A stretch of 64,000 nt of DNA, from NCBI GenBank assembly GCA_964020155.1, contig OZ026546.1, positions 5,326,400 through 5,390,399 on the forward strand, in the 5' to 3' direction. The position numbers were made by a program, and so were the translations under genes. Each line of letters begins with the position of its first letter. Position 1 is the stretch's first letter. This DNA is from Chondrilla cf. caribensis (Eukaryota; Porifera; Demospongiae; Chondrillida; Chondrillidae). The notes under the pieces are model-generated. The model saw only the letters and a list, made by a program, of their open reading frames with translations. It ran no database searches and had not been told where the DNA came from. Positions 47,493 through 60,500 of the stretch are shown one piece after another.

Positions 47493-50400
47493 TCACACAT
47501 CTGCATACATTACAGCCTCTATTGAGTGTGTTACATTCTTTCCTTTACGTTGGCCCGAGAAGTCAAGAGCAGCATATTGGATCTGTTGGGAAGAAATGAA
47601 GGATTTGATGGTGGCAGGCTTTGGATATCAAAAAAATATGATGTAATACTGCAACATGAAATGATACAAGATTAGCCACAATAAAACAATGCAGATTTTC
47701 CACTGACAAACAATTAGTAGTACCAAGTACATTATTTTGAATTAAAATACATTATGTAAGCTAAACACTGCCCCTATGGGGTTTCAGCTACTTGACCATC
47801 AATTCTTTGCGATGCTATACAGTCCACACAAGGAATTAACGCAGTAACTGAATTGGTACATGAGATAGCACTGCCGGATAAATAAGTACAGAATAGTATG
47901 CGGGGAAAATGCTAAGCAACTTCGGAGAGGAACCCACACAAACGCACCCCTTCCATGCCACCCTTGTTCACTTGGTTATTCTCTGCCTTGACCCCAGAGT
48001 GAGGTGACTTCATTACCCTAAGAGGAGAGAGCAAATTGATGGTTGAACATACAGACAAAATAGTACACATTGTAAGGCATATATTACTTACTCTGTTGAT
48101 TTACTCGTAGACAGTTCGTCTAGAGAATTCAAATAGAAAATTGAACACAACACGTCAAGAGCAGACTTAGGTAACATACAGTACAGAGATGAGTACAACC
48201 CTGAGGTGATTGTGCTGAGGAAGTTATATGCCATTTAATGTATACATCATATAGACCTATAAGCAGGTGTGCATATACAATATTGTTATATCAACAGATT
48301 CAAAGTAATAAAATTATTAAAAGTGCATGTCCCATGTCATGTAAATCTATTCGAGAGCTGGGATTAAGCATATTGATTATAGTTACTGCTACAATAGCAA
48401 ATCAGCATAATAATAACGACTCTGACCTTTCTTGCTACGGCACCACCAGAATACTTCACAGTAATCTACAAGAAAAACAGTGTATACAAGTGCAATAATA
48501 GCTTGCAAACCAAAATACACTGTAATAAGTTCTGATTAAAGAATTTTTAAGTATACAATTGCCTCACTTTTATCTTTAAAGCAGCAACATTTGGCAATGA
48601 GAACTCCCAAGGGGTATATCAATGGTATGAGCAGCACTACTGGTATCAAGACCACCAGAGCAGCCAGGGAAGCTGATCCTGTCTGTTCATCTCCTTGACA
48701 AGATCGAAAACAAGTTGTATGAGAGTCATGTGCGTTTGAGATTGAAGATCATGCACAAGCATTGCCAATCTTTCTGACACAAAAATTCCACATTATTAAG
48801 CATAGAATTAGGACCTGTATATGTAGGGTGGTAAACCAGTGTGTTTACAGTACTATACACTATATTGTTCAAGTATCACATACGTACATGAAATGTAGGT
48901 ATCAGTGAATCTGACTGGGATTATTGTCATTCTAATTTGAAACTGAAAGAAGAACCTCCATATGGTAACTTCCTAACGTACATCAATGGTATAAGGAGGA
49001 TGTACCAGGATGCTAGATCAGACGTATTGTGTGATGTTGATTACTTGACAATTAAATCACAGATGACACCAGATAAGAGGAGTTACAGAAATTCAGGTGA
49101 TCAACATACAAACCCTAATGAAGGAAATAAGCAAGACAATTTCAAGTTCGTGATATATACTAAATGATCTGCTTCACATGCTCAAGTGTCAGAACACTCA
49201 ACACACAGTTACATTTACCAAATCCAGAAGATCTACATACTTACATTGATTTAGGAAAACCCACTATCAAGCATGCGTATACTTATGTACAGTTCCTGTG
49301 AGTATAATAATGTACACTTACCAGATGCAGGTTCTGGAGTCATAGTGTTGGGTGAAGAACCATCACACAGTCCTGTGTAAGAATTATACACTCTGACATC
49401 ACTGTGAGATCATATAGTAGCAATGGAAAGACCCAACACAAAACACACAATGGCTAGTACGGCATCTGATTATGTCAAGCAGGAGACAAATGCCATTGAG
49501 ATAGAAGCATAGCTATATACTAGGGTTCAGCTTCAAATTAACCAGTGCAGAGTATAACATATAGACTGCTACATGTAGGTAAAATGCACACAATGTAGCA
49601 TGAGGTATGACAGTACTGAATCAACTCTTCCATGTGATGTTCACATGACCGCGCACTTTGGCATTACACTGCATGATACCCAAGAAGGAGATTTTTAACA
49701 GCCTCTGTTATATTAGCTCATTCTGAAACTGATAACAGCTCATCTTGAAGAAGACTGATAAGTGAATAGTCATTGTGGTATCATAAATGGGAATACTTAT
49801 TTGGCAATCTTCAATAATACAGAAGCCAAAGAAATGTGAAGGCCACTGTACAACAATATGACACCTGTATAACTGGATAAAGATCTCTCAGTCAGAATTA
49901 TAACTGAAAACTATAGTATAGTATATAACTATAGTAAATCGTATTCAATATTTCGTAAACATTTCAATTACATAGTACATCATTAATAGTATATTACATA
50001 AAATATGCACATTAATGCATGATATACACTAAGTGTTAATTCAAAGGCTTCTTAAATCTATCTATACAGGTATGTCTCGTAATACATAATGTAATGTTAC
50101 CTTTGATATAATCGATGAAAATCAGTTAAACCATCAGAATTACTTACTTAGAGTCTTACAATTAGTCTAAATTTCAAGTATATAAACAAATACAAACTTC
50201 CATTACACATCCTGGCATACGAACAATATAAACCCACTCACCTACTGATATAGTAGCCATTCCTTGAACACTATTATCATCCATGTTAATACACTGAATA
50301 TTTCCTCCATTGTCTGATATACTGAATCCAGAGATAGTGATAACAGACACACCAACCTGACTATTGCCTCCTGTATCATTAGATGTGATCCTGGGGTTGT

Positions 50401-50904
50401 TTCGGGCTGCAGGGCGTGCTCGGAAAGGTCCCATACTTATACCACTCAATCCAGCAATATTCCATCCAATTGATACACCAGGTGCCCTACAAGTGAAGGT
50501 CTGTGTACCACCACAATCCACTGAGACCGTACCATCTGGTGTTAGTGTACCTTGCAGATATATAGAAGAGTTTATTAACGGATAGATTAAATGCCATTGA
50601 TGAATACAAAGGAAAAGAACGTTCTGTAGAATCTGATCCTCTATACACATGAGCCTAAGTATTTAGTACACTCTAAACGTATATATATATAATAATATTG
50701 TACGTTCAGAATAATTATAATATAATCTAGTAAAATTCTCGTTAGGTTCATGTGTATGGATATCGAAAATACAGTTTCGTGTCCCAAAGACTATACAGTG
50801 ACTTACGATGACTATATACCCAATAAAAAGCAATTCAGATGGTTAGGCTCACCTTGTACTACGTCAAGCACTAAAATTAGGAGAAAATACATCGTCGAAA
50901 TCAT
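47493..50904 (-). CDS. Receptor R6: SP-Ig-stalk-TM with ITIM tail
   Basis: Eight exons, 765 coding bases (254 aa): SP 50904-50853 (MISTMYFLLILVLDVVQ; an in-frame second ATG at 50892 matches the R4 start), Ig 50550-50242, stalk 49372-49322 (LCDGSSPNTMTPEPAS), TM 48693-48568 (ALVVLIPVVLLIPLIYPLG then KCCCFKDK), 48465-48427 (NYCEVFWWCRSKK), 48119-48092 (DELSTSKSTE), 48017-47948, last 47582-47493 (IQYAAL ... VMYADV-stop). Close paralog of R4, with one additional P/S/T stalk exon. Its start is 623 bp from the divergent R7 start, so the two may share a bidirectional promoter. Likely inhibitory by motif. Confidence 0.85.
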
Positions 50905-50963
50905 CGCCACTGACCAACACCGCCAACTGGGAACTGTACGTGTGCGGCCCGACCACTCGTATA

Positions 50964-50975
50964 TTTCCGTAAATT
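50964..50975 (-). promoter_or_regulatory. Conserved upstream element of R6
   Basis: TTTCCGTAAATT on the plus strand, 60 bases upstream of the R6 ATG, in the region between R6 and R7. Confidence 0.5.
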
Positions 50976-51494
50976 AACTGTATTTCAAGAGAGACGCAAT
51001 CGCAATTGTTTTCCAATCTATGCAACGTTATTGTTGCATGAATAAAGTGATTGCTTGCTGCACGCATGGTTATCAAGTATAGACATTATGTTTGTATTGA
51101 ATGAGCAAGCAGTCCTATTATGATAATTTACTTCAAAATGCCATCTCTGATGGTTTGTTGTATGCTTGCCAATTTGAGACAGGTAGGAGAATGTTATTAT
51201 TGCAATGCAAGTATAATAATAGTACTCTCTTCATCTGTACATGTGCACTCATCATTTATGGCTTTCAAAAAATAGAACCAAATATATACCAGTCATACGA
51301 CGAAGTTTAAGCTTGCAACTTATTATTGCTGCATTGGAATAACTGCACAAACTGCAGTAACTGTGAAATCTTACCTCAAACTTCACTATTTTCTATGTAA
51401 AAGAATACGTTGCTATGCTCTTACGTGCTTGACAACTACTCGCGGGCAATCTCGCGAGGAAACTAAATTTCCATTGTGAAACAGCCGTGGCCAT

Positions 51495-51526
51495 GGGTAA
51501 CGCGGTAGGTCACGTGCAAGTTCAAA
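51495..51526 (+). promoter_or_regulatory. Shared upstream segment of plus-strand receptors
   Basis: ACGCGGTAGGTCACGTGCAAG precedes the R7 ATG; similar GGTAGGTCATGTGCA is near 53850 before the plus-strand relic and a diverged form is near 34940. It contains a CACGTG E-box in R7. Regulatory role inferred. Confidence 0.35.
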
Positions 51527-53084
51527 ATGGATTCCCTTGTCAGCTTTTCGCGTGTGATCATTATTAGCTCCACTTTCTTTATTTTGAGTTTGATTGACGG
51601 GACGAAAGGTAAAAAATGATATATACTATTAGGAATTCATTTCTTGGTGAATTTAATCGCACATCAATATTGTGCTTCAACTAGTCACATGGATAAGTTA
51701 TCTGGATTGCTTCCAACACCGTCAGATCACAGATACTGTAACTATGGTCGGATTTACGGCGGTAGATACTAGCACCATAATAATTATCTTCCATGCTATC
51801 GGAGCCGCCTATCCATGCTATGTGTGTGCAATACACCTGATCACTTTTTTTCATCTATGATGTGCATCTTTTTAGTAAGTTTGTTACTTTATATATAGGT
51901 ACGCTGACACCAGATGGTACGATCCCGGTGAATTGTGGTCGTCAATGGACTTTTACTTGTAGCGTAACTGGTGGAGTACCTGTGTGGACTATCAGTGGAT
52001 TGAGTGGGATAAATGTAACAGGGAACAGTGGACAAAGTGCAGCCGACAACAATTGTAGGATCACTACTACTGATGCAAGAGGTCCCCCTTCAACCTCCAC
52101 CATCACCATCACTGGGTTTACTACATCAGACGATGGAGGAACTATTCAGTGTATTAACCTAAATGATGATAGTGTTCAGGGAATGGCTAGTGTATCAGTA
52201 GGTGAGAGCTTAACATACGGGGAGGTTGTACATATCTAGATGCTTCACTTTTTGTGATCCTTCCCACTTGTAGGTGTTCCTTCACCTGTCATATACATCT
52301 AGCATTTCCACATGCATTGACACACACTTATACATTGGGATGAAACCTTATTTATCATTCCTGTTGTGATCACTTGTAGGTGTTCCTTCATGTCCCTCAA
52401 GTGTGGTAGCTGTTACACGTAACAGTGATACTATTACAGTTACCTGGCAACAACCTTTAAATACTCTTCCAGTAACACTCACTGAAGTCACCGCTAGCAT
52501 CTGTCCTACGTCATCACCAAACTGTGGGGATAGACCAATCTTGTACTGTAACAGTCCATGTACTTTTCATGGACTAGATCCTGGTACAGAGTATCAGTTT
52601 ACTGTTATTCCAAGCAACAACTGTGGAAGTCCTACTGGATGTACTGGGAATACTGCTACTGCTCAAACTCGTGAGTTTGAGCAGCCATTTGTATGTGCAT
52701 GTGTGTGTAAGTACTTATATACCAGTTTGTTATTGTATGAATTTCATTCCTTACTCCATAACTAATAAGTTTGTATGTAACCAATACCTTTAGCTTCTAC
52801 TCATACCTGCAGGTGTTGTACTGTTCATGCTAGCTACCGTGAACTTTGTGCCCCCTTTTATAGACACATCAGAGCTACTTCTAACTGCCATCGTTCCATC
52901 AGTTGTACTCCTGCTCTGCAACATCATCAGTGTAGTGGTTGCTGTCCTTGTGACCAGATATTGCTGCAATAGGCGTTCTCCTCGAAACGTGGAAAAAGTC
53001 TATGAACAAGTGGAGAGTCCGAGTGCCTACGAAGGTATTCCAATGTCCACTAATCCTGCTTATGGTCCAGTGATTCAGAAGTAG
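51527..53084 (+). CDS. Receptor R7: SP-Ig-FN3-TM with tail B
   Basis: Exons: SP 51527-51608 (MDSLVSFSRVIIISSTFF), Ig 51899-52201, FN3 (subtype 2) 52380-52670, TM plus tail ending 53084. The last exon may start at 52813 (total 315 aa) or at 52864 after a better pyrimidine tract (298 aa); both keep frame. TM is VPSVVLLLCNIISVVVAVLV, followed by RYCCNRR and YEQV, YEGI, YGPV motifs, the R3/R5 tail pattern with a Gly for Asp change in the second. Divergent from R6. An AATAAA at about 53366 could serve the 3' end. Confidence 0.85.
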
Positions 53085-53929
53085 GAGAACAAGACCTTGT
53101 TCTCGATATTTTACATTATTATCTGTACATTTGTTGAGTAGGTATCATTGTTTTTATAATGTGTATATATGTGTATGTGCATGTCTGTGCTTTATTATTT
53201 CAGTACAACTGCAATACACTGCATACTTAACACACTATGCAATATATTAAGTCTTTGTAGATAATTAAGTGGAGTGGATGGCAAATGATGAAGATGGCGG
53301 TCCTGTGATCATGTGGGCATGTAATTTATATTCATATAATATGTACGCATGAATTTATCATGAAAAATAAAAAATTAATATTGGCATACATTAATTCTGT
53401 GATAGATGGGATGGCAATTCACGATCAGTGGAGTTCATCCCGGAGTTCAGAACAAAATATTATATTAGTGACAAAGGCATCACTGTGCAATGCCCACACG
53501 ATACGTCAATTATGTGGAAATTCTCCTCAATAGTACGTTAGTACGTATACATGTATGCATGGCCACACAATAGTGTATGTATAATATTATTATTAAAACA
53601 CTGGATCTTTTACTGTGATAATTCTCATCATACAAAATAACTATACCAACTACTGTTACAATTGATGTATATTATTACAATAACCATGAGACCAGACCCT
53701 TTTTTGCTGGGATAAAGTCCCAATGTCAAAACTGGAAGCCAAAATGTGTGCTGACTGCGCAATTAATAAAACTGCATAGTTATAAGCTATGCATAAGTGG
53801 TTTAACGCTATATGGTATCTCAACTGTGTCAGTGCACTCTTGGGAACACGGTAGGTCATGTGCATGTCAAGCTAATAATAATTATATCAATCTGGCCAAT
53901 CATATTATATAGCATACCAGTCAAAATAG

Positions 53930-54973
53930 ACTCCTTTCAGCTTTTCGCGTGTAATCATTATAAGCTTGACTTTCTTTATTATGACTGATCAAAAGGACAG
54001 AAGATGAGAAATGACAGGAATTTGTATTTCTGTGGTTTTGCTTACATTTTAATCTTGCACTTCGATCATCTAGTCACATGGATAAGTATATATAGTGAGG
54101 ATAATTTCTAAGACCGTCAAAATTTGAGGCTGTAGATGCTTACACGATTGCGGAGGCGCCTATATATTATATCCATGACTTGTACGTATAATACACCTGA
54201 TCCCTTTCCCTTATCTGTGCTCTGCATCTATGTTGAATGGTGTTTAGAGAACTTTTTGTTCCTTTAGTTACAGTGACACCAAGTGGTGCCATGTCGTTGG
54301 ATTGAGGTAGTCAACAGACTTTCACTTGTAGTGTGACTAGTATATCAGCAGTGAGGACTATCAGTGGATTGAGTTGAATAAGTGTAACAGCTCGCAGTGG
54401 ACAATTTGCAGCCAACAACAATGCCAGGATCACTACTACTGATACAACTGGACTCACTCCAACCTCCGCCATCACTATCACTTGGTTTACTACAGCAGAC
54501 GATGGAGGAACTATTAAGTGTATTAACCGGGATGATAATAGTGTTCAGGGAATGGCTAGTATATCAGTAGGTGAGAACTTAGCATCCAGGGAGGATGTAC
54601 ATAAGTAAACAAAACCACATCATGTTATTAGGGAGAGGTATTGGGGTGGTGCCTGAGATCAGAATACTTTCAATTTGAAAGTAGTTAAAAAGCTGAACAT
54701 CCTTTACATACTGATTGAGATATAATCTAGTATACAATTGGATTTGTCTGCAACGTTTTCCAAGGCATATCAAACCTCTAAGTTAAATGTCATGTCCTAC
54801 AATTTCTTCAATTTTCTTCCAGTATGCTTCAAATAAGATACGCATGTACTCACTGAAACATAATTGTTTACATTGAATGTGAATTGCATGTGAATGCTAT
54901 ATATGAGAAAACGCAAGATTCTGTCTTTACTCTCTACTCTGACTCAATGCTAATGCGCGTGTGTATGTGACAC

Positions 54974-55044
<71 letters not shown>

Positions 55045-55470
55045 AATTCACCTAATGCATTCTTGTCAACAATTAAACATGCCTATCCCTTCCACTGATA
55101 GAATTGGTAATTTTCATTTATTACATTCTTTTGATTATGTACATTGGTATGTATATTATGCATATCAATAAGTCTACATTTCATTTTGGGCAAACCAGTT
55201 CGAATTTTTTTGTGGGACAAATTGTATATACGTACACCTGCTATGGGTGGGAATTGTAAAACTAGTATATAATAGTAGGTAACAACCTCCTAACACTCCT
55301 CCAGTCACATCCACTACAGTCACCTACTGTCCCACATCATCACCAAACTGTGGGAATAGTATGAACTGTACCACTAGTCCATGTACTATTAGTGGACTAG
55401 ATCCTGGTACAGAGTATCAGTTTACAGTTATTCCAAACAACAACTGTGGAAGCCATATATGCTGCTGAGT
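53930..55470 (+). pseudogene. Plus-strand SP-Ig-FN3 pseudogene
   Basis: Relic of an R7-like gene. The SP exon near 53930 has ATG changed to ATA and a small deletion. The Ig exon 54268-54570 keeps splice sites but has TGA at 54303-54305 (replacing the extra Cys codon) and at 54375-54377. A subtype-2 FN3 piece at about 55280-55468 (PVTSTTVTYCPTSSPNCGNS, GLDPGTEYQFTVIPN) lacks its start and stops after NCGS. No TM exon found. Confidence 0.85.
54968..55042. repeat. (GT)n microsatellite
   Basis: About 70 bp of GT repeat within the pseudogene, between its Ig and FN3 exons. Confidence 0.95.
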
Positions 55471-55698
55471 ATTAGAGGATAGACTAATCGGATTTAGCCT
55501 ACACATTATTGGCCGGGTACCTTGGATGAAGAAGGATCAGGTGTAAGTGTCCCTCTTCAAGGTTAGGTTCTCATTTGATATGAAAGCAGGTAAATTTGTA
55601 TAATTTTGGTTACCTTTAATCCCACTAGCTTGTTCCAGTTTATCTCAGAATGGCTTACACCCTAGCTAGTAAACACACTGCATGTATTTCATTAACCA

Positions 55699-55703
<5 letters not shown>

Positions 55704-55787
<84 letters not shown>
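55704..55787. repeat. (GT)n microsatellite
   Basis: About 84 bp of uninterrupted GT repeat. Confidence 0.95.
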
Positions 55788-55790
<3 letters not shown>

Positions 55791-55849
55791 CATGTGGTTT
55801 TCATACTATTAAATATTCAACACTATTAATCAAATTTACAAGTTTACAA

Positions 55850-56490
55850 TAAATAATCATTAAACTTGATGTAGCTTGTTTACCTGGTCTTATATATTGT
55901 AACAGTCACTATCGCGAGTGTTCGAAGGGTTAAAAGCCAGGAATGGAAGGTATTGATGCCACTAATACAGGCAGTATACGGTGAATATCGAAGAAAAAAA
56001 AAAGAAAATTGTGCGCGCATGCGGTATCGAACTCGAGTCATCTCACATAAAGTGTGTACCTACAGCTTACCATTGCTACGTGAACCAGCCACCCACGCAG
56101 AGAAATACATCTATTTAAACTCAATCTACATCTGTAAATGACATCAGGTAATGGGGATCAAATAGTTTGTCAGGTTAACCAGATAATCATTAGTGCTTAT
56201 ATTATACTGGTATTGGGATATTGTGGTGGACTGAAGGCTTGGAGGATTAGGTGATGCAGATCAACAAGAGTTCACTGTAACTTTACAAATAATCATGCAA
56301 TGTTGCATGCAGCAATCTTACATCTGTACTTACACATACTTGTAATTTACATACTTGCTCCGTACATGTACTGTACATACTTGTACTGTTAATTGTACAT
56401 CTAATCATACAGCATTATGTGATCCCAGTTTATCATGTGTGTGATGTAGATATATATTTAATACTGTTGTGACACTATCTGGCACTGTAC
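55850..56490. repeat. Duplicated intergenic block (copy 2) with tRNA-like segment
   Basis: Homologous to 35570-36440, including the minus-strand tRNA-like segment at about 56005-56105 (GTTCACGTAGCAATGGTAAGC ... GAGTTCGATACCG). Confidence 0.75.
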
Positions 56491-56600
56491 GAAATGAAAA
56501 TTGCCTTCAACATTATAACCCTATGAATTTCTAATGCTATAAGTACATAATGCATGCATCAACCGCATAAATTTAAGGAGTAGGTGACCTCTACGTCATA

Positions 56601-57330
56601 TCACACTTCTGCATATGTTACTGATTCTTCACAGTGTGTTACATTGTTTCTTTTACATTGGCCAGAAAAGTCAAGAGCAGCATATTGGATCTGTTGAGAA
56701 GAAGAGAAGGATTTGCTTGTACCAGGCACGTACTGTGTGTGTATGCATGTACATATCAAAGAAATGCGATGTAATATTTAAGGAAACATAAAGTGATATA
56801 TACACATTACAAGATTGTTTACAATAAGACGATGAAGATATTACCACAGACAAACCATGATTGAAGTGTATTGAAGTAAAATTCAATCCGTATGTTAAAC
56901 ACTGTCTCAATGGGGTCTTGCCTACTATTGACCATCAATACCTTGCGATAGTATACTGTGCACAAAAAGAAATAAATGCAGTGATTGAATTGGATAATAC
57001 TGGACATATATATAATGATATTATTTATACACAGTGCATGTACATGGGATAGCAGGTATATGAATACAAATTGAATTTGGAGACAAATACCAAACTACTC
57101 GGGAGAGGAATCCACACAAATGCAACCCTTCTTTGTCACCTTTGTTTTCTTCAAGTTGGTTAAACTCAGCCTCAAACCAGAGTGAGGTGACTTCATAACC
57201 CTAACAGGAGTAGAGAACAAAAATTTAATTATGGTTGAACATACAGACAAAATGGCATACATTATAAGACATAATATACATTACCTCTGTTGATTTGCTT
57301 GTTGACAGCTTATCTAAAAAATTCTACTAT
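56601..57330 (-). pseudogene. Orphan ITIM tail (three cytoplasmic exons)
   Basis: Minus-strand exons like R4/R6: about 57325-57297 (DKLSTSKSTE), about 57200-57120 (VMKSPHSGL.. with the usual GTGCG donor now TTGCA), and last exon 56690-56601, intact, IQYAALDFSGQCK ... VTYAEV-stop. No Ig, TM or juxtamembrane exon lies upstream before the tandem repeat. Probably a truncated gene; the ITIM exon itself is undamaged. Confidence 0.75.
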
Positions 57331-57599
57331 ACAATTGAATACAACATGATCAGACTTACATAACTAAATATACAGTGTAGACATGAGTACACTACCAAGA
57401 AAATTGTGCTAAGGCGGTTATATGCTATATACCAACTATGTTAGTACATCATCATAGACTTATATGCAGGTGTGTGTACAAGGTTGTAATCTTGAAAGTT
57501 GCAAAATTAATGTATGAATCAGTGACCAATACACATGTACCATGTAGTAGCACAATATGGAACTGTTGTACTGTATTGTTGTTACTTATACAGTATAAT

Positions 57600-60500
57600 A
57601 TTATGGAATATCAGTAAGCATCCTCTCCATAACAATAGATGTAATTAGAGCTGACACACAATAATAGTAATGATGCATACATATGTCATAAAATATCTTG
57701 TACCTTGTAGAATTCAATACGTACTCGACCTAACCCAACATGGTAGCTACACTTGCACAGCTCATGCAGTTTGTATGTACTATACATTTAGTATTGAATG
57801 GCCTATATCTCCTGGAGTGTATATGTACATGTTTGCATGTCTCATGGATGTGAGAATCCATCTTGCGTCTGCCTTTAAGTTATCTGTCATGAGGATATGT
57901 GCATGATTCCATGTCTCATAGCGGATGCTATGTAGGTATGACATTGCATGGATACATTGTGCATGCATGAAGGAAAAGATCAAAAGGTTACAAAGTGCAC
58001 TCTTTGAAGCACTGCATGCCATTTTTTTTAGAATGCAGGACATGAGTCCCACACTATTAATTCCTCTTCAACGTAACCAAATCTGTAAGTGAAATGGTTG
58101 ATACATTCTTTCACACGATATTGCGCAGCTCAATATTTACAAGTAGCTCAGTTGCTACACAATATGAGCACACGGTGTTTAGCTTACATTCATTTGCACA
58201 TAATAAAATATCCAAATATACTAATAATATTATGATTGTTGTGTTCAGTAATTCACAATTTATTATAACCATTTTGCCCCACAAGGATATTATATCTATA
58301 GTGTGCATATTGGTGTATACCTCTCTATGTATATTTCATGTACGGCCTCTTCTGAGGACACAGGGCATGACTTCCACACTAATAATGCATTATCAAAATA
58401 ACCACATCTTTAAAGGGCCAGTAACATGAAAAAACAAGTTGGGCTCAAATGGGCTCTTTTAGGAAGTAAACCCTCTTGGTGATGTTTAAAATCGCCATTC
58501 TTGCTTACAACGAGAGAAATTCGCCGCTTTTGTTGCTAAAACTCGGCCATTTTGAATGACGCGCAGTGACATCACAAGAGGAACCATTAATACGTACGTA
58601 ATACGATTTACTGACAATTTTTGCTGATTTTGCTAGGTTTAAACTCTGCATCTCTTAGATTCGGCATTATTTGGAATTAAATAAACGCTTATTTGCTGCT
58701 GAAAGTAATAGGGGAGCTGAGGGATAGTTTGTCTTGCAGACATCCCCAAAGAACGTCGATAAAAGAGCTTTATGTCGAAGTAATTGCCCCAAACATGATG
58801 TAACTGGAATGTATATACTTATAATTTGGTTCATTACAGTGATTATGGATGTCTGGTTGTAGAAAAACATTCATTTGTTGGATTCCCAAGCTCCTCCATC
58901 AATGTCAACCACTTACAACCAACCTTGCAAAATAAACGCAATTGCTGAACACTATTTACAATTGAAATCATACAAAAATGTAGACAGTGGTACACCAAAT
59001 GTATTAATCACAGTATAACAATTTATAACTCAAGATTAATGTTAAATGACTGACATACTGGTCGAATAAGAATTCTGAGATGATATTTGGATATTTTTGG
59101 CTATAAATTAGACAAGTGTCGTAAATAACGCGCTACGATTCATGTGCATACCGTGTAGTGTTAGCCAGTCTGCAAATTACCTAGCCAGGGTCCTCTTTCA
59201 AGTCACTTTATGACCCGAACGGTCATTTGCCGCGATGGGTTCGAACGGATAAAACTCGATAACAATCGTTGCAGGAATACTCGAATCATCGTTATCATCC
59301 GCACTAACATCATTTAACTCTACTGAAGTGCTCATTTCGGCTTCGCCGTTGAAAGAAAGGCCATTAGGACCACTTAATTCGTTCGTCGAAATACTTCAGA
59401 CATCTTTCGTTCCTCTTATGACGTCACGAATTATGACGAAGATGACGTAAACTGGCGTAATTGGCTATAAAATCCTCGATTACTCCCCACCCAAATGACA
59501 GGAGCGAATTCAAACATCACCATTGGTGTTTACTAACTAAAAGGAGTAATTCAAGACCAACTTGTTTTTTCATGTTACTGGCCCTTTAAGTGATATGCTG
59601 AATTCATTCTTTCACATGATATTGCACAGTTCAATAGCTGTAGTTCAGTTGCTACACAACATGAGTACACGGTGTTTGACTTACATTGGTTTGCATATAT
59701 TATTGAAGTGTACTATAGCTAATACTATGCTTTGTTGTGTTAAGTATAGCAACCTTGTTTACAATTTACTATAACCATATGCATGCCTCACAAGGATATT
59801 ATACCTGTAGTATGCATGTCGATGTAAATTTAACTACATAATATATTTCATGCGCAATGTATTATAATGGACTTGTTGCATTGTGTTTTTGGTATTTAAT
59901 ATACCATATAGTACGTATCAGAGATTATTATCATCAAACATCACCTTCACAATGGTGGATGCAATGATAGCTGACATGCCAAAATAGTTATGATGTACAT
60001 GTATGTACATGTTTGCATCTCTCTTGGATGTGAGAGCACATAGCTATGTAGTGAGTGGGCCTCATCTGTCTTGAGGGTATGTATGTACAAGTTTCCATGT
60101 CTCATAGCAAGTGTTATGTAGGTAGGTTATTCGATATTTAGTTTATGCACAAACCTTTGACTGAAACATTACAAAAGCACTGAAGGGCCTCTTCTGGTGA
60201 CACTGGCATGATTTCCACACTAATAATGCATCTTCAAAGTAACCACATCTGTAAGTGATACATTCTTTCACAGGATATTACATAGTTCAATATTCAACTT
60301 TAGCAGTAGCTCAGTTGCGATACAACATGAGTACACAGTGTTTGGCTTATATTCATTTGCATATAATATTACTATGGTATTGAAGTGTACTAATACTATG
60401 CTTTGTGGTATTGAGTAGCAACATTGTTCACAATTTACTATAACCATTTTGCCACCAAGGATTATAGTATACGTACACCTGTGCCAAGGATATTAGTACA

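Noticed and set aside
48937..49167. 76-residue plus-strand frame with several tyrosines
   Set aside because: Lies in an R6 intron on the opposite strand, no splice sites or homology to the cluster exons recognised.
52265..52312. Additional R7 exon after CACTTGTAG at 52265-52273
   Set aside because: Starts like the FN3 exon (GVPSP) but meets TAG after about ten codons and has no donor in frame; probably a duplicated acceptor fragment.
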